The notes under the pieces: generated by a model | Seen by the model: the letters and a program-made list of their open reading frames with translations, nothing else | What the model was told of the DNA's origin: nothing | Databases searched by the model: none | Part shown: piece by piece, positions 1 through 13,590 of the stretch | How the letters are laid out: every line of letters starts with the position of its first letter | Numbering within the stretch: the first letter of the stretch is position 1 | Translations under genes and position numbers: made by a program | Assembly (NCBI GenBank): GCA_028023455.1 | Contig: JAQFVV010013083.1 | Coordinates: 186,001 to 250,000 of the forward strand | DNA length: 64,000 bases | Direction: 5' to 3' | From: Epiperipatus broadwayi | Taxonomy: Eukaryota; Onychophora; Udeonychophora; Euonychophora; Peripatidae

Positions 1-179
1 GTTTATCTTAAGTTATCATTTATTGATTTATTGATTTTTTGCTATCCATTTTCTTGTTTTCTTTTTAAGTCTATTATTGAGGAAAGGCAGAACTATTAAA
101 GATTTGACCATTGTTTTACAAGTTACCAAGTAGCCGTGAAAATGTTTGGATGTGCTATTTTATTGTCTCTGTTTTTTAA

Positions 180-3100
180 TTGTGCTAACTTGTTGTGAAA
201 AGTTTATAGATGCCACCTTGTATTGTTGCCAAAAGCAAATGTGCATTGTATGCACCAAAATGCATAAAGTACGAAGATTGCTGCTCGGATTGTTGGGGTG
301 GATGTTCTGCAGAATGGACTGATAATATCTTGCAGGGAGATGTTTGGTTTTCTGTATATATTTGTTATTTCATGCCAAATATTGTTTAATGCTGGGCAGT
401 TGTAAAACAGATGTTGTTGAGTTTCTTCTGCTTGGTGGCATAGCGTGCAGAAGGGGTCTATTTTTGTATATAATCATCTGTATCTTAAGAAATATGATGT
501 TGGCAAAGCATATAGATTTAGTTTCAGGAGGAAATCAAAGAATTTGGGCTCCATGGACCATTTTTTTAAATTTTTTAAGCAGCTGTCAGTTGTTTATTCC
601 GAGCATCTGTGTTGAAATATCTGATGTATATCCCGGGTATACCATTGCATATATCTGCCAATATGAATATTTTGTTGTTGTTTGCAGTGATATTTGAGTA
701 TGTGTGATTCTGAACTGGTTTATAACTGATGATAGATAGCAATGTGAAGGTGGAGGTTTGTCTGTGGGTATTATTTGTATTAGATACAGGAGTTCTGGGA
801 AATGTCTGAGGGTGGCTATTATAAGGTTTGTGGTCTGTTATATTCGAAAAATATCTGTGTTATGTAGCCCCAAAGCATTGTGTATTGCTGGTCGACTAAG
901 CTGTTTTGCAGATATTGACACTGTTTTTCTATTCCATAGAAGTTTATTGCAGTGTGAAGAGATTTTTGATGTAAAGGCTTTTGAAAATTGAATTATGGGA
1001 GAATAATAGATAATCTTGGTGATTACCAGCTGATTGAACAATTGTACTTTAGCATATATTGAGAGGTATGCTTTTGATAGTGAGGCAGTGATCCATTCTG
1101 CTTCATCTTTTAACTTGTTCTGGATTTTTTTGCCTCATTGTGTTTGTTCCCATGTAGAAAGGAAAGCCGAGGAAAGGAGATGGTTTGCCTTGGAAAATTT
1201 GCATGCATGGCTTACTGGTGAATAGAGACCAAGCAGCAGTCTTGTTTTGATTAAATTTTAGATAGTGTGATGCTTGAAAGTCTAGCAGTATTTTCTGTAG
1301 TATTGGTATCTGTTTTCTTGATGGTAGGAAGACTGTGATGTCATCCATATATGCAATGCAGGATATATGTTGTGATGTGCCTGGTATCTGGATGCCTTTG
1401 ATACTCTGTTGAATTTTGAGTATGAGTGGGTTGATGTAAAAAGTAAATAGCAGTGAGCTGAATGGTGAGCATTGGGATATGGATTGTGTGGCAATGAATG
1501 ATGGGAAATTTTTGCCATTGAGTGTGATATGTATTTCCCTGCTAAGTAGTAGGTTTGTGAGCAGGTACAGATGAGTTCATGGAATTGTGGTGTCAGCTAG
1601 CATATTGATTAATGTATTGATGTCGACCAAGTCAAAAGCCACTTCTATATCAAGTTGAACTGCAATTGGTGCATACTTATTCCTGTCTCACACTGAGTTT
1701 ATAACTGTTTGAATATCATTGCAGCCTGTGCAGTTGATGATTGCTTTCTTGCAAACTGGCTGTGTGAAATTAGTGGTAGAATATGTGGCTCTAGGCTGTC
1801 TTTGAGTACTTTTTCAATTATTTTAATCTTAAGTGGCCCCATTGAGATTGGTTATAGGTTAGATAGTTTGATACTTGGACTTTTTTCTTGTTGAAGGGGA
1901 CTATTGCTATTGGATACAAACCTTTGATGTCATGCAACTTCGGTGATAGATGATTTGCAAGGTCACATAAATATTGGCTAGTGAACTGACTGAGATGTGC
2001 AAGGACACATTTGGGGATTCCATGTGCTCCTGGGTGACATGCATTAGGTACTGTTTCCAGTTTAGTAGCAAATTCTGTGATGTTATATGGGATATTTGTT
2101 TCTGGTTTACCAAAGATGTTAGGATTATATTTGACCGGGTGGTATGCTTGCAGCTTTTGTTTGAAATGCTGATAGATCAGTTTTAACATATTATTTCCTG
2201 CATATGTGTGCCCCTGCTCTGTGAGTGCCATTGGCACTCTGACAGTGGATGGGTAGCCCAAGGACCAGTGAATGTATTTTTTTGTCCATGTGTGTTGTTG
2301 GCCGAGGCAGACTTTACTCTTTTTTATTGCTAGGTAGTTTTTCAGGTGGTTACAGATGTTATTGTATGTTTGTGTAAGTCTGTGTATATGTTGTTGACTG
2401 GTGTGTGTTGGGTTTATCATTGTAATCCATTTATGTATTTCATCAGCCAGTGCTAGCAGTCTTGAGGGTGGGGGGGATTTGTGCATAATGTGATCTATAT
2501 TAAATGATAAAATGTTTATGAATGCTAAGTATCTTTGAATGGGGTTAAGTTGCATATTTTTGATTTTGTGAAGCATTATATATGTTTCTGAAAAAATAAA
2601 TTCTGGGGTAGAAGTTGGTAGTAGAATTATGATTGTTTTACCATGTGTAAGTGCAGTTGTTTGAATTCCTGTCAGATTAATTAGTATGGTTTGTGCAGAG
2701 TGATCAGAGAAAGGAGATGGGTTAATGTTTAGGCTGATTTGATGGTGTAACATAGGTAAATAAAAGCACAGATCAATTCTTGATTTATGACGTCCATTGT
2801 GAAAGGTTACTGCCTCATTTGACAGAAAATCCTCTGCACTCATAAGTGGAATTGATATTTGATGCAGCCACTTTAAAATGGACTCTTGATATTTCATGTT
2901 GAAATCCCCAATTAGTATCGTTGGGTATGCATTAGAGCCAAGTAAGGAGTTTATGTTTAATATAATATTTGAGGCAATTGTAGGGACTAGGTGGAATATA
3001 CACAAATATAATGTTTAGTGTGATGATTTGATGATTGAAAGTTACTATTAGTAAATTTGCATATATATATATATATATGATTTTGAATGAGTCAAATAGA

Positions 3101-3420
3101 CAACTTTGTGTTATGAGCAGTCCAGTACCCCCTGAGGGAGATGATGTGTCACTAGAGCATGCACAGTAGCCTTCTCTGCTTAGATATACCGTGGGGTCAA
3201 TTTGTGAGCCACAATGTTTTAGTTTCTAGAAGTCCTAGTATATGAAGTTGTGTAATCTTTATCCATTGTTGTAGCTGATGTATTTTGTTGACTGAGTTGA
3301 GCCCTCTGATATTAAATGCTGTTATTTTTAGCTTCATTATCGTGATTGGTTGTGAGTTGGTTTCACACTGTGTTGAAGTTTGCATGAATCTTTTTCATAT
3401 TCTCTAGTGTTTTGTGAGCA
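180..3420 (-). pseudogene. LINE ORF2 relic: endonuclease, reverse transcriptase and C-terminal zinc knuckle
   Basis: Decayed polyprotein of a non-LTR retrotransposon, read right to left across several frames. The product would nick target DNA and copy the element RNA into it. An AP-endonuclease start lies near 3350 (AFNIRGLN), GDFN at 2898-2909 and an SDH box near 2700. RT motifs follow: SPFSSLLF near 1450 and YMDD at 1340-1351. A C-x2-C-x8-H-x4-C zinc knuckle (CTLC...HLFYNC) lies at about 396-449. Domain order matches L1/Tx1-like LINEs with a zf-RVT tail, but the exact clade is not certain. The longest open stretch is 1818-3005. Frames change near 3197, 3005, 1900, 1518, 1348 and 1041, so it cannot make protein. 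ORF1 lies just upstream on the same strand. The 3' end may reach the window edge. Confidence 0.85.
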
Positions 3421-3578
3421 GTTATTAGTGGTTTGATTACTATCCAGCTCCATAGGTAATAAGTTTTCTGCCAAGTGTTCAATCATTTCTGTTAGAGTAT
3501 TGTTTTCATCTGTTTTGGCTCTTTTTGATTTATTTCTCCTTGGCAGACCAGATTTTTGGACTTCTGTTGGTATTGCTT

Positions 3579-4842
3579 CTATGGGGGGGAGGCATGGGGA
3601 TTAGAGACTTTAGAATATCTGTAGTTGTTTTGTTTATAATTATATGCAGCATGCTTTTTTGGGGGAGTTGTATGTATCATTAAATATGTCTGGATTTGAG
3701 TCTGACATGTTAATGATTGATATGCCTGGTGTTTGCGATACTTCAGGTATGATTTGTGCTTGATTTTGATCCATTTGATCAGTGCTTTCATTTAATTTAT
3801 TTGAGCTATCTGTTGTAGTTTCAAGTATATATTGTGTTTTCTTCTGCATGTTTGTTTTTAGTAGCTTCATTTGTACTGTGATTGTTTTCATATTGATTGT
3901 TGTTTGAGTTGCTGATGTTATTTTGTGTATTGTTGCTCTCTTCATGTTGGGATTGGATGTGCTGATTATTTGGTGTCTGGCCCTGTATGAGTTGGCTATC
4001 CATGCACTGTGTGGCTAGGTGACCATGCTTGCCACAGGCATAGCATTGTGGTTTTAAACCTCTTATATATAGGCTCAGCATAGCTTCCTGATCTGCAATT
4101 TGTGTTGGTATAGATTCTGGGTCAATGTCTTTGTGTAATTTTAACTTAAAATCATAGCTATTGCTGTATATTGGTATTGGTGTGTTTTTGAGGTATATTG
4201 GTTGAAATGCTATAACCTTGCCAAATGGATCCATCATTTTTTTGAAAAGTCTTGTTTTGTGTATCCAAAATATGTATTTTTTATTATTCCTGTAATCTGG
4301 TTCTGTCGATCTTGATCGACTATAACAATCACGTAATTGTCTAATGTTTTAATTTGGTTTAGAAATCGGTTCTTTTGACTACTGTCAAGAAATTCGATTG
4401 CGAGGTATCTGGGATTTGGATGATCTGCGATTCTTACGATTGTTTTCCACCGTTTGTTTTCAGTTATTGCTTGATATAATAATGTGCATGGAAAGTGATA
4501 CAATGATATATTTGCATATGTGGCAGATATTACTATCGAGTTTGGTGAAAAAAATCTTTTGAACGATGTATAGAGTGCCCGTGGAATCGTGTTGTTAAAG
4601 TGTTCATTAATTCATTCTAGTATATTATCAGTCCAGTTTGCAAGGGGAGGAGGATCTTGGTTTACCTGTATCTTTAAATCTAACTGTTTTATATCATTTG
4701 GATTTGTTTTTCTAAATCTCGGAACTATTTTATTATTTATTGTAGTCACAAAATTCTTTGAAGTTGTTGCTTGCATGTTAGTTTTTGTGACCATGGCATA
4801 CGATTTGATGGTGTCTAAATGTTTACGCACTTCAGCGGCCAT
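3579..4842 (-). pseudogene. LINE ORF1 relic with CCHC zinc knuckle
   Basis: RNA-binding ORF1 of the same minus-strand LINE. The chosen start is the Met at 4842 (MAAEVRKH). The reading frame stops at 4612, resumes to about 4234, then shifts twice. A central segment (VRIADHPNPRYLAIEF) resembles an RRM-like fold by pattern only. It is followed by a canonical knuckle CYACGKHGHLATQC near 4005-4046, spacing C-x2-C-x4-H-x4-C. A Q/N/T-rich tail follows. ORF1 proteins of this type coat the element RNA. Three breaks make it non-functional. A second, more decayed relative with the same layout lies at 53.3-54.3 kb. Confidence 0.75.
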
Positions 4843-4860
4843 ATTGATGCCAAATGCTCA

Positions 4861-5115
4861 ATCATGCATGGCTGTGGTCTCCATTTTTTTTTTTATAAAA
4901 ACAAAGAAATTTTTGGTAACGTAAGGGTTTTTTTTATATATATTCTTGAGCTAGTTTATGATTTTCACTAATTATAGTTTCAAAAAGATTTATTTTTATT
5001 TTGTGAAATTATCTATATTGGTTTGATTTTAAATTGTGGCATTATTATTAGAATTTTTGGGGTTTGAAACCCAACTACTTTACTATTACTTATCAGCACT
5101 ATCAGGATTTTCTGC
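4861..5115. other. 5' flank of the LINE, no gene
   Basis: AT-rich sequence between the LINE ORF1 start and the trinucleotide array. It could include LINE 5' UTR. No motif is recognisable. Confidence 0.4.
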
Positions 5116-5313
<198 letters not shown>

Positions 5314-8300
5314 GATGAAATATTTAATGCAAAAAAGGGGAATGGATTATTACAGGACTTGTTAATATACAAGTTAAGTTGATGTTAATTTGTTATTTAT
5401 TTGGAGAATAGTGTTTGGTATTTGTTTAGATGGTTTTCTGATCTGGTCATTCAGTGACACACCCATCCATGTATAAGTAATATAATCAGTGAAATATGTT
5501 TAACTCACAGCCATATCAATCATATTTTAGTCAGGATAATTTAATATTCATATATCAGTGTAAATGTATGTATGTCTATATCATCTTCCAATTTCATTTT
5601 TCATACTTAATTACAATATAAATTTTTACATTCTTCAATAAAACATTTAAGATTACAGTAAATATCTCTGATAACAGATATATATATATATTTTGAGTGA
5701 TTAATGGATATCTTGATTGCTGAATGATTTGATAAATTAAATTATATTATCAACTACTTTATTTTACTAATTAATTAATATTCATTTATTTCAAAAGTGT
5801 AAAAAAGTTATTTTTTTTATTTCTTTTATTTGATTAGATTTGATTTAGAAAATCAAAATGATTTTTTTTTTTCAAGAAAGGATTTCTTGAATATTTGTTC
5901 TCTAATTAATCAAGTGCAAAGAGTGACGCTAACCTTGGGAGGATAAGATGACCTCTTGATTGATGGAAAAGAAATGTATTTAAGTAATAGTTAGTAATAG
6001 AAATTCAGTGATTATTTATTCAGTCATTTGTTCATTATCTGCCACTCCTTCTTTGTGCATTTTTAAAAATCTCTTCCAGAAATGAAGTCAGTTAAACTTC
6101 AAAGTGTACATTTTTAAAACATTATTTTCATTATAAAATTCAGTGTGGGAATTCTAGCTACCAGACAACTTTAAAGAAGAATGTCAGGTTTAATTATAAA
6201 AAAAAGGTATATTTTCTTCATTTTCTTCACTTAGTTAAATGTTAAATTAACCCTATCATCTTTAAAATGTATTTATATGCTGATAATTTTAATCTATTTT
6301 GTTTGCTTATATCTTGTATTATTATTAAAGAAAAATGAAATTTCTTGAACTTTATAATCTTTTAAGAGAATTGTGTGAACTTTATAATCTTTTAAGAAAA
6401 TTTATGTAGGACTGATTAAAAAAACCTACCTTAGATTTTCCATTTAAATTCGTCTCTAATTATATAAAAGTCAAGTTAAAATGAAGGGATGCAAGTATGA
6501 ATTATTGTGTTATATATTTGAACTACTCTGTGGTAATAATTATGCTTATTATTCATACTTATAAATTATTTTATTAACAAAGTGAATGTGTGGCTTACAA
6601 ATAATTAACTAGTTACCAGTATTTATTGGATGTATACTTGTTTCAATCAAGTAGAATAACATTAATATTACATATTTCTTGTTTACCTTGACATATGGAT
6701 TTATTATAAAAGAAAAATGTTATTGCTTAAGGAATTGTATATGTTATGTAAATAATTAATTAGTAATGAACCAAAATAATTATATTTGTGATAATTTATA
6801 AAGTTTTTGGCAAGCTAATGTTTACTTTTGGAAACCTGGTTGAGATATTGTTAAATTAAAATATTTCCAGAATTGATAAATATAAAAGAGAGGTACCTAA
6901 AACTATCTACCCATATCTCTGTTATTATAATAATTTACTACTGTATGTGTTATATTAGTGAATGCAATTAGCTATTGCTAAAAACATTGGAGATTGCTAA
7001 ATTAAATCTAAATTGTGAATGTATATCCTATAAGGAATTTGTTTTTGTGTTTTGTAACACATACTCATTTGGAATCATCACCCCTGTCTTCATGTCATTC
7101 AGGAAACTTTATGTTTAAAACTTTACAAGTGTATTTTTTTAAGTTAAAAGAAGAGTGACATGTTTTGTGTTTGTTGCTATTGATATATCATAGATAGATA
7201 GACAGATTTATTATTTATGTATTTGCTTATTTAATTTATCCATCTTCTCAGATAGCGTGTTGAAGATAAATGATTATTATCTGAATGGAATTTCCTATGT
7301 GTATTATCTATACGTTTTTGGGTGCTTTATTAAAAAAGGTATATATATATAATTTATTAAATATATTGAGGTGAGAAATTTGCTTAGACATTGATTAATA
7401 TATGAAAGATAAATATTGTTATTAGAAACTGTGAAATTTGTTGACAATAATAAAAAATATGAAAATATATGTATATATAAAATAAAATAATAACTACTGT
7501 TATTAAAAAAAAAATTAAAATAGTTAATAATTTGTCACAAATTAAAAATTTTATTTTCAGTTTGTCATTTACTTTACTGTAATATTAGTATATTATATAA
7601 TTTGAAGTTATTTTCATGCTCTTATTTATACATATGTGTGTCTGTCTTATGCATTTATTTCATATAATTAGTAAATATTTAGTTTTATGACTGTTTTTCT
7701 TTCTTTTCATTTAGGATAATGCCATATGCTAAAAGAATTAGTAGAAATAGTGTTCTATCTGTGTATGTGTATTTATTTTTAATGTATAGAATGAAAGGTA
7801 TAGAGTAGCTATGAGAAAGTAAGTTATTTGTGATATGTTCTATGTAGATTGGGATTGAGAACTCTCTCCCTTATTATAACTAAGTATTTACCATGAGTGA
7901 AATATATTCCTAGATTGTGTGTGTATGTATGCCTTATAAAAATGATATTTATGAGGTTCAGTATTATATTTTCCTTGTATTCTGGTGGTGAGACTGAATT
8001 TCACACTAATACGTTACATCAATGTTAGGTGGGTATTCATTATTTGTCGTTAGATTTATTAGTCAAGAAGCTTGTTGATTCCTCATGTGCTTAAATTTTT
8101 TTTGATGTTTAGTTTCGTGTTATCATAGAACCATAGCTGTACATAATGTAGTTGGCCGATTAATAAATGGTAAGATTAAATTCTTTATTTAATATTAAAG
8201 CAGAAATAGTGTTACATTTGTTGGATGGTCTATGGCATTGTCCAAATTATAATGCTTATTTAGGAATTCATAAGTAAACTGCCAAGATGTAAATATATTG

Positions 8301-9702
8301 ATTTTTGTCTTAGTTATAGCATAAGATGTGACACACACGTAATGCAAATAATCTTGCAGACATGAAAGTTTAATACTGTTAAATTTATATATCGGGAGGG
8401 AAATATTTTGAATTACATCATACTAATTTACTGCAAGCCTCAAATCATCAACTCACCAGAATGATTATTATGATTACTTTTATTTTGAATGCGTGACAGA
8501 TATTTAAGGGGATTATTTAATTGAGCTATTTAAGTTACTTTCTTGACAGCCAAATTTATTAATTTGTTTTATCATAATAATTGATAGTGTACCCCCTCCA
8601 ACTTGTATATTTGTGCCCATAATATGATATTTAATTTACCCAATGTTGTTGCTAATAACAGAAAAATGTTAGTTTAATTAACAGCCTAAATATATTCGAA
8701 GTCAGAATATGAGGGCTTTATTTTATTTATTAATTCATAAAAAAAAGTGTAACAAAAGAGATATCAAACCCAGATTAGTAAATGTATGTGTAAATTTAAG
8801 AATTAGGATAAATAGTCTCAATGTGAGCTTATTATCTATTTTAATTGCAAATGTAAATAAATGCTTTATTTGTTATTCAAAACTTTATCTGCAGTTGTTC
8901 TTATAGGCATTCCTATTCTAGTTTCCACATTCTACACATTTATTACAACATAAGTGCATTATTTTATAAATTTGATTATAAACATAATGAAATCTGATAA
9001 TACTGTTTTAGTGATCCAAACATTATATGAAACACTTTACCATTTGGTAAACTTATATAAAAAGGTTGCATACTTACTTATTCTTTAGACAATGATGTGA
9101 GATTAAAATATACCCTATATCCTTCATTATCTAATTGCTAGTCCAGTCAAACATCACCCAATTCTATCATTTTTTTTCTTTAATAACAATAGTCATAAGT
9201 TATTGTGTAACAGAATTTCTTTAATCAAATCGTATTAAAGATTCCCTGAGATCTGATTTCCTAGTTCCAAATTAATATCAATTTGGGTATTTAGATTAAG
9301 ACACGCTAGATAGTGGAGTTATTCAATATCATGTTTTTGTGTTAAAGTTATATTGTAGATAATCTATGAGTGTATTTAGATGATGGAAGAAATCAAATCC
9401 AAATTGTAATTTATTAGCTTGAATAAATAAAACTTTATTAATTTCCATCATTTGGTTGATTAACAAATGAAGCATGTATCTTATTTTAACCATCAATAGT
9501 ATTTTTTCCTTCATTTATTTACATTCTGTATATTCTTAACTCTCTATAACCCTACACTGAGCTAAGCTATAAGTCGGGCATATGTAGAAGAGTATCAATA
9601 TTAATTCAAAGCAATATATAATTAACTTATTCTATTCATTAATAGAATTGGTGCCCTGGGCATTTGTTCATATGATGTGTAGGATCGATGTTGATTGGGG
9701 GG

Positions 9703-9703
<1 letters not shown>
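5314..9703. other. AT-rich intergenic DNA
   Basis: No coding region, known repeat or RNA gene is recognised over about 4.4 kb. Short (TA)n and GATA-like tracts occur. The only clear structure is a short direct repeat at 6346-6402. Confidence 0.6.
6346..6402 (+). repeat. 27-bp direct repeat, two copies
   Basis: Two near-identical 27-bp copies at 6346-6372 and 6376-6402 share the core ACTTTATAATCTTTTAAGA and sit 30 bp apart. They look like local slippage or a tandem duplication. Confidence 0.9.

Positions 9704-9793
<90 letters not shown>
9704..9793. repeat. (TA)n microsatellite
   Basis: About 90 bp of alternating TA, directly abutting a family B repeat copy. (TA)n also borders several other family B, SINE and hammerhead copies in this window. 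Confidence 0.97.
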
Positions 9794-9796
<3 letters not shown>

Positions 9797-10110
9797 AAGG
9801 ATAGCAAATCTTCAAACTTTAATGGACAGGCTTCAATTTTCTCTATCCTCCAATTCTTCACCTATCTGTATTATTGGAAGTCTATCCATTAAAGTTTGAA
9901 GATTTCCTATTTTAATAATAATTGAGCACTGATTATATATGTGTGCATAATAGAGGATGATCTGGACCAGCAGATGACTGATGGTTTAGCAACAAATACA
10001 TATATTGAAGATCATTTAACTGTTTCACATGTATGTTATCATGTGTATCAGTTATAAGATGGAGTGGAAAGCTGAAGGGAGCTTAAATGTCTGTATTCAA
10101 ATACCATCTA
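9794..10110 (+). repeat. Dispersed repeat family B, copy 1 (decayed)
   Basis: Shares ordered blocks with the copies at 22.6-23.2 and 49.1 kb: the CTTCAAACTTTAATGGACAG block, GAGCACTGATTATATAT, GGTTTAGCA and GTGTATCAGTTATAAGATGG. It starts with a small hairpin: the arms around 9805-9829 and 9881-9906 are inverted copies. No coding capacity is seen. It carries a degenerate hammerhead-like motif at 9956-10014. Confidence 0.75.
9956..10014 (+). ncRNA. Degenerate hammerhead-like motif (family B)
   Basis: Aligns with the intact 22.7-kb motif but has CAGATGA for CTGATGA and CAAA for GAAA, so it should be inactive. The outer stem I helix is preserved as TGATCT/AGATCA. Relative to TAATC/GATTA elsewhere, one A-T pair has become G-C, which is a compensatory change. 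Confidence 0.45.
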
Positions 10111-10439
10111 ATTAATGCAAAAGTTCAATTTTTACTTTTTTTCTGAACCAATATAACATTGAAAGCATGATAAGCAGTAATAAAGCTAAATATTAAAAAA
10201 CCCTACCTTTTCTGAGAGTATATTCATTAATTACTAGATAGGTAAAAGTTTCGTACATACATTATACTTTTATTTAAATATTACAGATCAGATTGGATTG
10301 CTGAAAGTCATCAAGGGTATAACAACAATATTAGTATTAACAAGAGTTTTGAAAATTCCATCATCAGATTGGCAATGATAAATTATGGCTGTAGAGTATA
10401 AGAGTGTAGTAGATTGAAGCGTGGCCATTTAAGTTCAAT

Positions 10440-10600
10440 GATTTGCTATGTTAATGTAAAGTGAACATTGATTATATGTGTGTGTGCATGTGTGTGGGGG
10501 GGGTATTTATTTGAAACAACTAATGAGTTTTATTTCAGCAGCAAATGCATACATTAGAAATCTTTTGGTTATGTAAGATGGAATGGATAGATAAAGGGAT
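10440..10600 (+). repeat. Dispersed repeat family B, diverged copy
   Basis: A weaker match to family B. Blocks such as GAACATTGATTATATGTGTG, CAGCAGCAAATGCATACATT and GTAAGATGGAATGGATAG occur in family order. The hammerhead positions read CTAATGA and CAAA, so the core is broken. Confidence 0.5.
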
Positions 10601-10732
10601 TTAAATATATTGAAACAGTAATACTTTTGTCCCTTATTATTTCATCTTCAACCTGGGTACCAACTCTATCTATGCTTGGTTCAAACCTAATTAAAATAGA
10701 GATATAATGGTATTAATATAGCTATATGTGTG

Positions 10733-11214
10733 GCATCGTAAGAAAGGAAATTTAAATTTAAAGACTAGAGGTTGAGAGAATTACTATGTAATTTAAAAAG
10801 CATAAATAAAAGCAGGTTTTATAAAGATTATTATATTAAAAAATGAAAAGAGCTCTTAAAGGGAGTGTAAAGTAAAGTTTGGAAATTGGCCAGAAAGTTA
10901 CGATTCATTATGGAAATATATTACCATTTCTTCTGGGGCTAGTTTCTTAGTTTACATGTCCAGGTTGGTAAAACATAGGCACACATTTGGTCGATTACTT
11001 GAACAGGATTTTAATTGATTTTTCATGATTTTGGCAGCATGATTGGTCCACAAAGGATTTAGCAACTTCATTGAAGATTTTTTTCAGGGTACTCCAGGCA
11101 CAGTAGCCAGATTCCTGACATTTTAGCCCCTTACCATGATAGAAACAACATTTAAATTCATTATTTTAAAAACACACAGAGTTTAACGGCACTTTTCTAA
11201 AACAAAGATGGCTT
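10733..11214 (+). repeat. Left inverted arm of the integrase element
   Basis: Pairs with 13121-13590. Shared blocks include AAAGACTAGAGGTTGAGAGA, GAAAAGAGCTCTTAAAGGGA and TGTCAGGAATCTGG (antisense). The inner boundary is near AAGATGGCTT at about 11214. Confidence 0.85.
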
Positions 11215-11274
11215 TACTGGAACAGAGAGGTAATGGTGTTGATGAATTGTGAGCTATAAATGAAAACATAACCA

Positions 11275-12140
11275 CTAAATTCCCAAATAAATTGTATGCA
11301 GGAGATATAAAAACAGTGATGGCCACAAGACCAAATGAAATCCTCACCATAGATCACTATGGGCCTCTACCCAATTTTAGGACCTTTCAATACTTGCTTG
11401 TCACGTATGATATCTTTTCGAAGTATGTTCAAATTTACTCAGTTTGAACCACCAATTCTAGAAATGCCATCCGGGCCCTTCAGAATAAGCAATTTTCTGA
11501 CGTAGATAAGCCTGAGACCATATTATCAGATCTTGGCTCAGCATTCACCTTAAAAAAGTGGAAGAATTGGATAAAACAAAAGGTAAATCATCATCTGACA
11601 TCAATTAGAAACCTGCAGTTCAACCCATATGAAAGAGTTATAAAGAAATTACTCAACTCTTTTATGTGTACCTACCTATAGATCAGTGGGTAGATAAAGT
11701 TCAATATGTAATGGACTGCATTAATAATACAATGAATGAGTCAATGGGTTTCGCACCTACACATCTTCACTATGGGCAGCCATGTCAGGCCATTTTTTCT
11801 TCAGTATTACCAAAAGATGAAATATGTATTAATCCAATAACTCACCTAGATATGGTCAGAAAGCAGCTAGCGCAGATGGCTCAGAGTCAAATAGAAACAA
11901 GTAGGGTGCACCTTTACTATTTTAAAGTTGGGGATCAAGTTTGGTTAAGATAACCAAGAACTAGTAATGCCTCCAAGAAAGAATACAAAAAAAATTCTTC
12001 CCACTATACAGTGGGCCATATGAAATAATAAAGGATTGCCATGACAATTTGTTTTTGCTAAAGGAAAAGGGACTCCAGAAGGTTAACAATGCCAGACAGT
12101 TAAAATCATATGTACCACCTGATCCAGGGAAACAATAGGA
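11275..12140 (+). pseudogene. Retroviral-type integrase relic (DDE core and C-terminal domain)
   Basis: Reads as an integrase catalytic core. The first Asp (TIDHYGPLP) is at 11352-11354, the second (LSDLGSAFT) at 11529-11531 and the Glu (NPYERVIKKL) at 11631-11633, matching the D,D,E layout of Gypsy-type and Ginger integrases. The helical region follows in another frame (WVDKVQYVMDCINN, FAPTHLHYGQP). Next come KVGDQVWLR and an SH3-like tail (YSGPYEIIKD). An in-frame TGA at 11445-11447 and frameshifts near 11675 and 11950 break it. The usual N-terminal HHCC zinc region is not seen. The protein would join element ends to target DNA. It lies centrally between inverted arms, which suggests that the arms and integrase belong together. 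Confidence 0.8.
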
Positions 12141-12649
12141 CAACCATTAAATGAAGAGACAGATATATATACAGATGACCCACTGACATGACCATAGGAA
12201 AAATGAGACATGATTAACGGACTTTTTTACTATAAGCTAAATAATATTAAGCATAATGATCGCAATGAGACATGCAATAATTTTGTAGTTTGTACAGATG
12301 ATATTATTCATGCTCATGCTGTTCTCCCAGAGTCTACCAATTAGTCAAGTATATTTATGTGAATGTATCATGCATAAATAAAGATTTTTTTTTCATTGTG
12401 TTTTTTTTGAAGTGAAAAGAAATGAAGCAGTCAGATCTGAGTTTGATCCTAGCTTCATGACATCTAGCCATAAGTCCACTTCAAACCCTAGTACTAACCT
12501 TAAATTTCTGATGCAATGGGGCTTTATATGGTCAGTCCATGCCAGTTTTATTAAAGAAAAACTATTTTATAAATGTGTATTAAAATTAATTAGTTTAAGG
12601 TTTAAATTAATCGATGCTATTAATAAATTCATGATAAAATTATTCATGA

Positions 12650-12652
<3 letters not shown>

Positions 12653-12691
<39 letters not shown>
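12653..12691. repeat. (TA)n tract
   Basis: Short TA microsatellite inside the integrase element. Confidence 0.9.
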
Positions 12692-12696
<5 letters not shown>

Positions 12697-12949
12697 CTGT
12701 GTAGATTGTGCATATATATTTATAAATATTTAAATATATATAATTGTTTGAAAGTTTCATTGTGTCGGGAATGTTTTGATTTTACTTTAAATAATTTGTT
12801 AAAATTTTAGTGATTAAAAGCTACATTCTGTCGATAAGCTTTCAGATTTTCCCTTCCCAAAAAAATGGGTAAAGTTTTATTAATTAGAAAAAAAGATAAG
12901 TATTTAAAATGTAAGGATTTCCTAATTAAAATAATTTTTTTGATTTTAA

Positions 12950-12979
12950 GAATTCATTTTTTAATTAGAAAATGAATTC
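12950..12979. repeat. Perfect short palindrome
   Basis: GAATTCATTTT and AAAATGAATTC flank an 8-base spacer (TTAATTAG), giving an 11-bp perfect stem. No function can be assigned. Confidence 0.85.
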
Positions 12980-13120
12980 AAATTAATGAGTTGAAAAGCC
13001 TTATTGAAGGAATGTATCTAAAAACAACTAGTAAATTTTGTAACATTGATAATGAAAGAAGCACTAGCCTGAATGCATCAGAGGACAGTATAAATAGCCT
13101 GGAAAAGTTTGCAGAGGAGA

Positions 13121-13590
13121 AGCCATTTTTGTTGTAGAGAAGTGTCATTAAATTCTGTGCATTTTAATATTATGATTTCAAATAGTGTTTCTATCATGGT
13201 GAGGGGCTAAAATGTCAGGAATCTGGCTGCTGTGCCTGGAGTTCCCTGAAAATATTTAATGAAGTTGCTAAACCTTTTTCCAGACCAATCATGCTGCCAA
13301 AATCATAAACATCAATCAAAATGATGTTCACGTAATTGACCAAATTCATGCCTGTTTTACCAACTCGGATGTGTAAACTAAGAAACCAGCCCTGGAAGAA
13401 ATGGTAATATATTTCTATAATGAATCGTAACTTTCTGGCCAGTTTTCCAAACTTTACTTTACACTCCCTTTAAGAGCTCTTTTCATTCTTTAATATAAAT
13501 CTGTACAAAACTTTCTTTTATTTATGATTATTAAATTCATAGTAATTCTCTCAACCTCTAGTCTTTAACTTTTCTTTTTTATGATGGCAG
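13121..13590 (-). repeat. Right inverted arm of the integrase element
   Basis: Inverted counterpart of 10733-11214. The outer part ends near TTTTTATGATGGCA. The two arms differ by substitutions and short gaps, which implies an old insertion. Confidence 0.85.

Noticed and set aside
344-1894. Several plus-strand open frames of 60-117 codons
   Set aside because: They are antisense shadows of the minus-strand LINE ORF2, which has recognisable RT and zinc-knuckle motifs.
11961-12143. Minus-strand 60-codon frame
   Set aside because: Antisense to the integrase C-terminal domain, which is readable on the plus strand.
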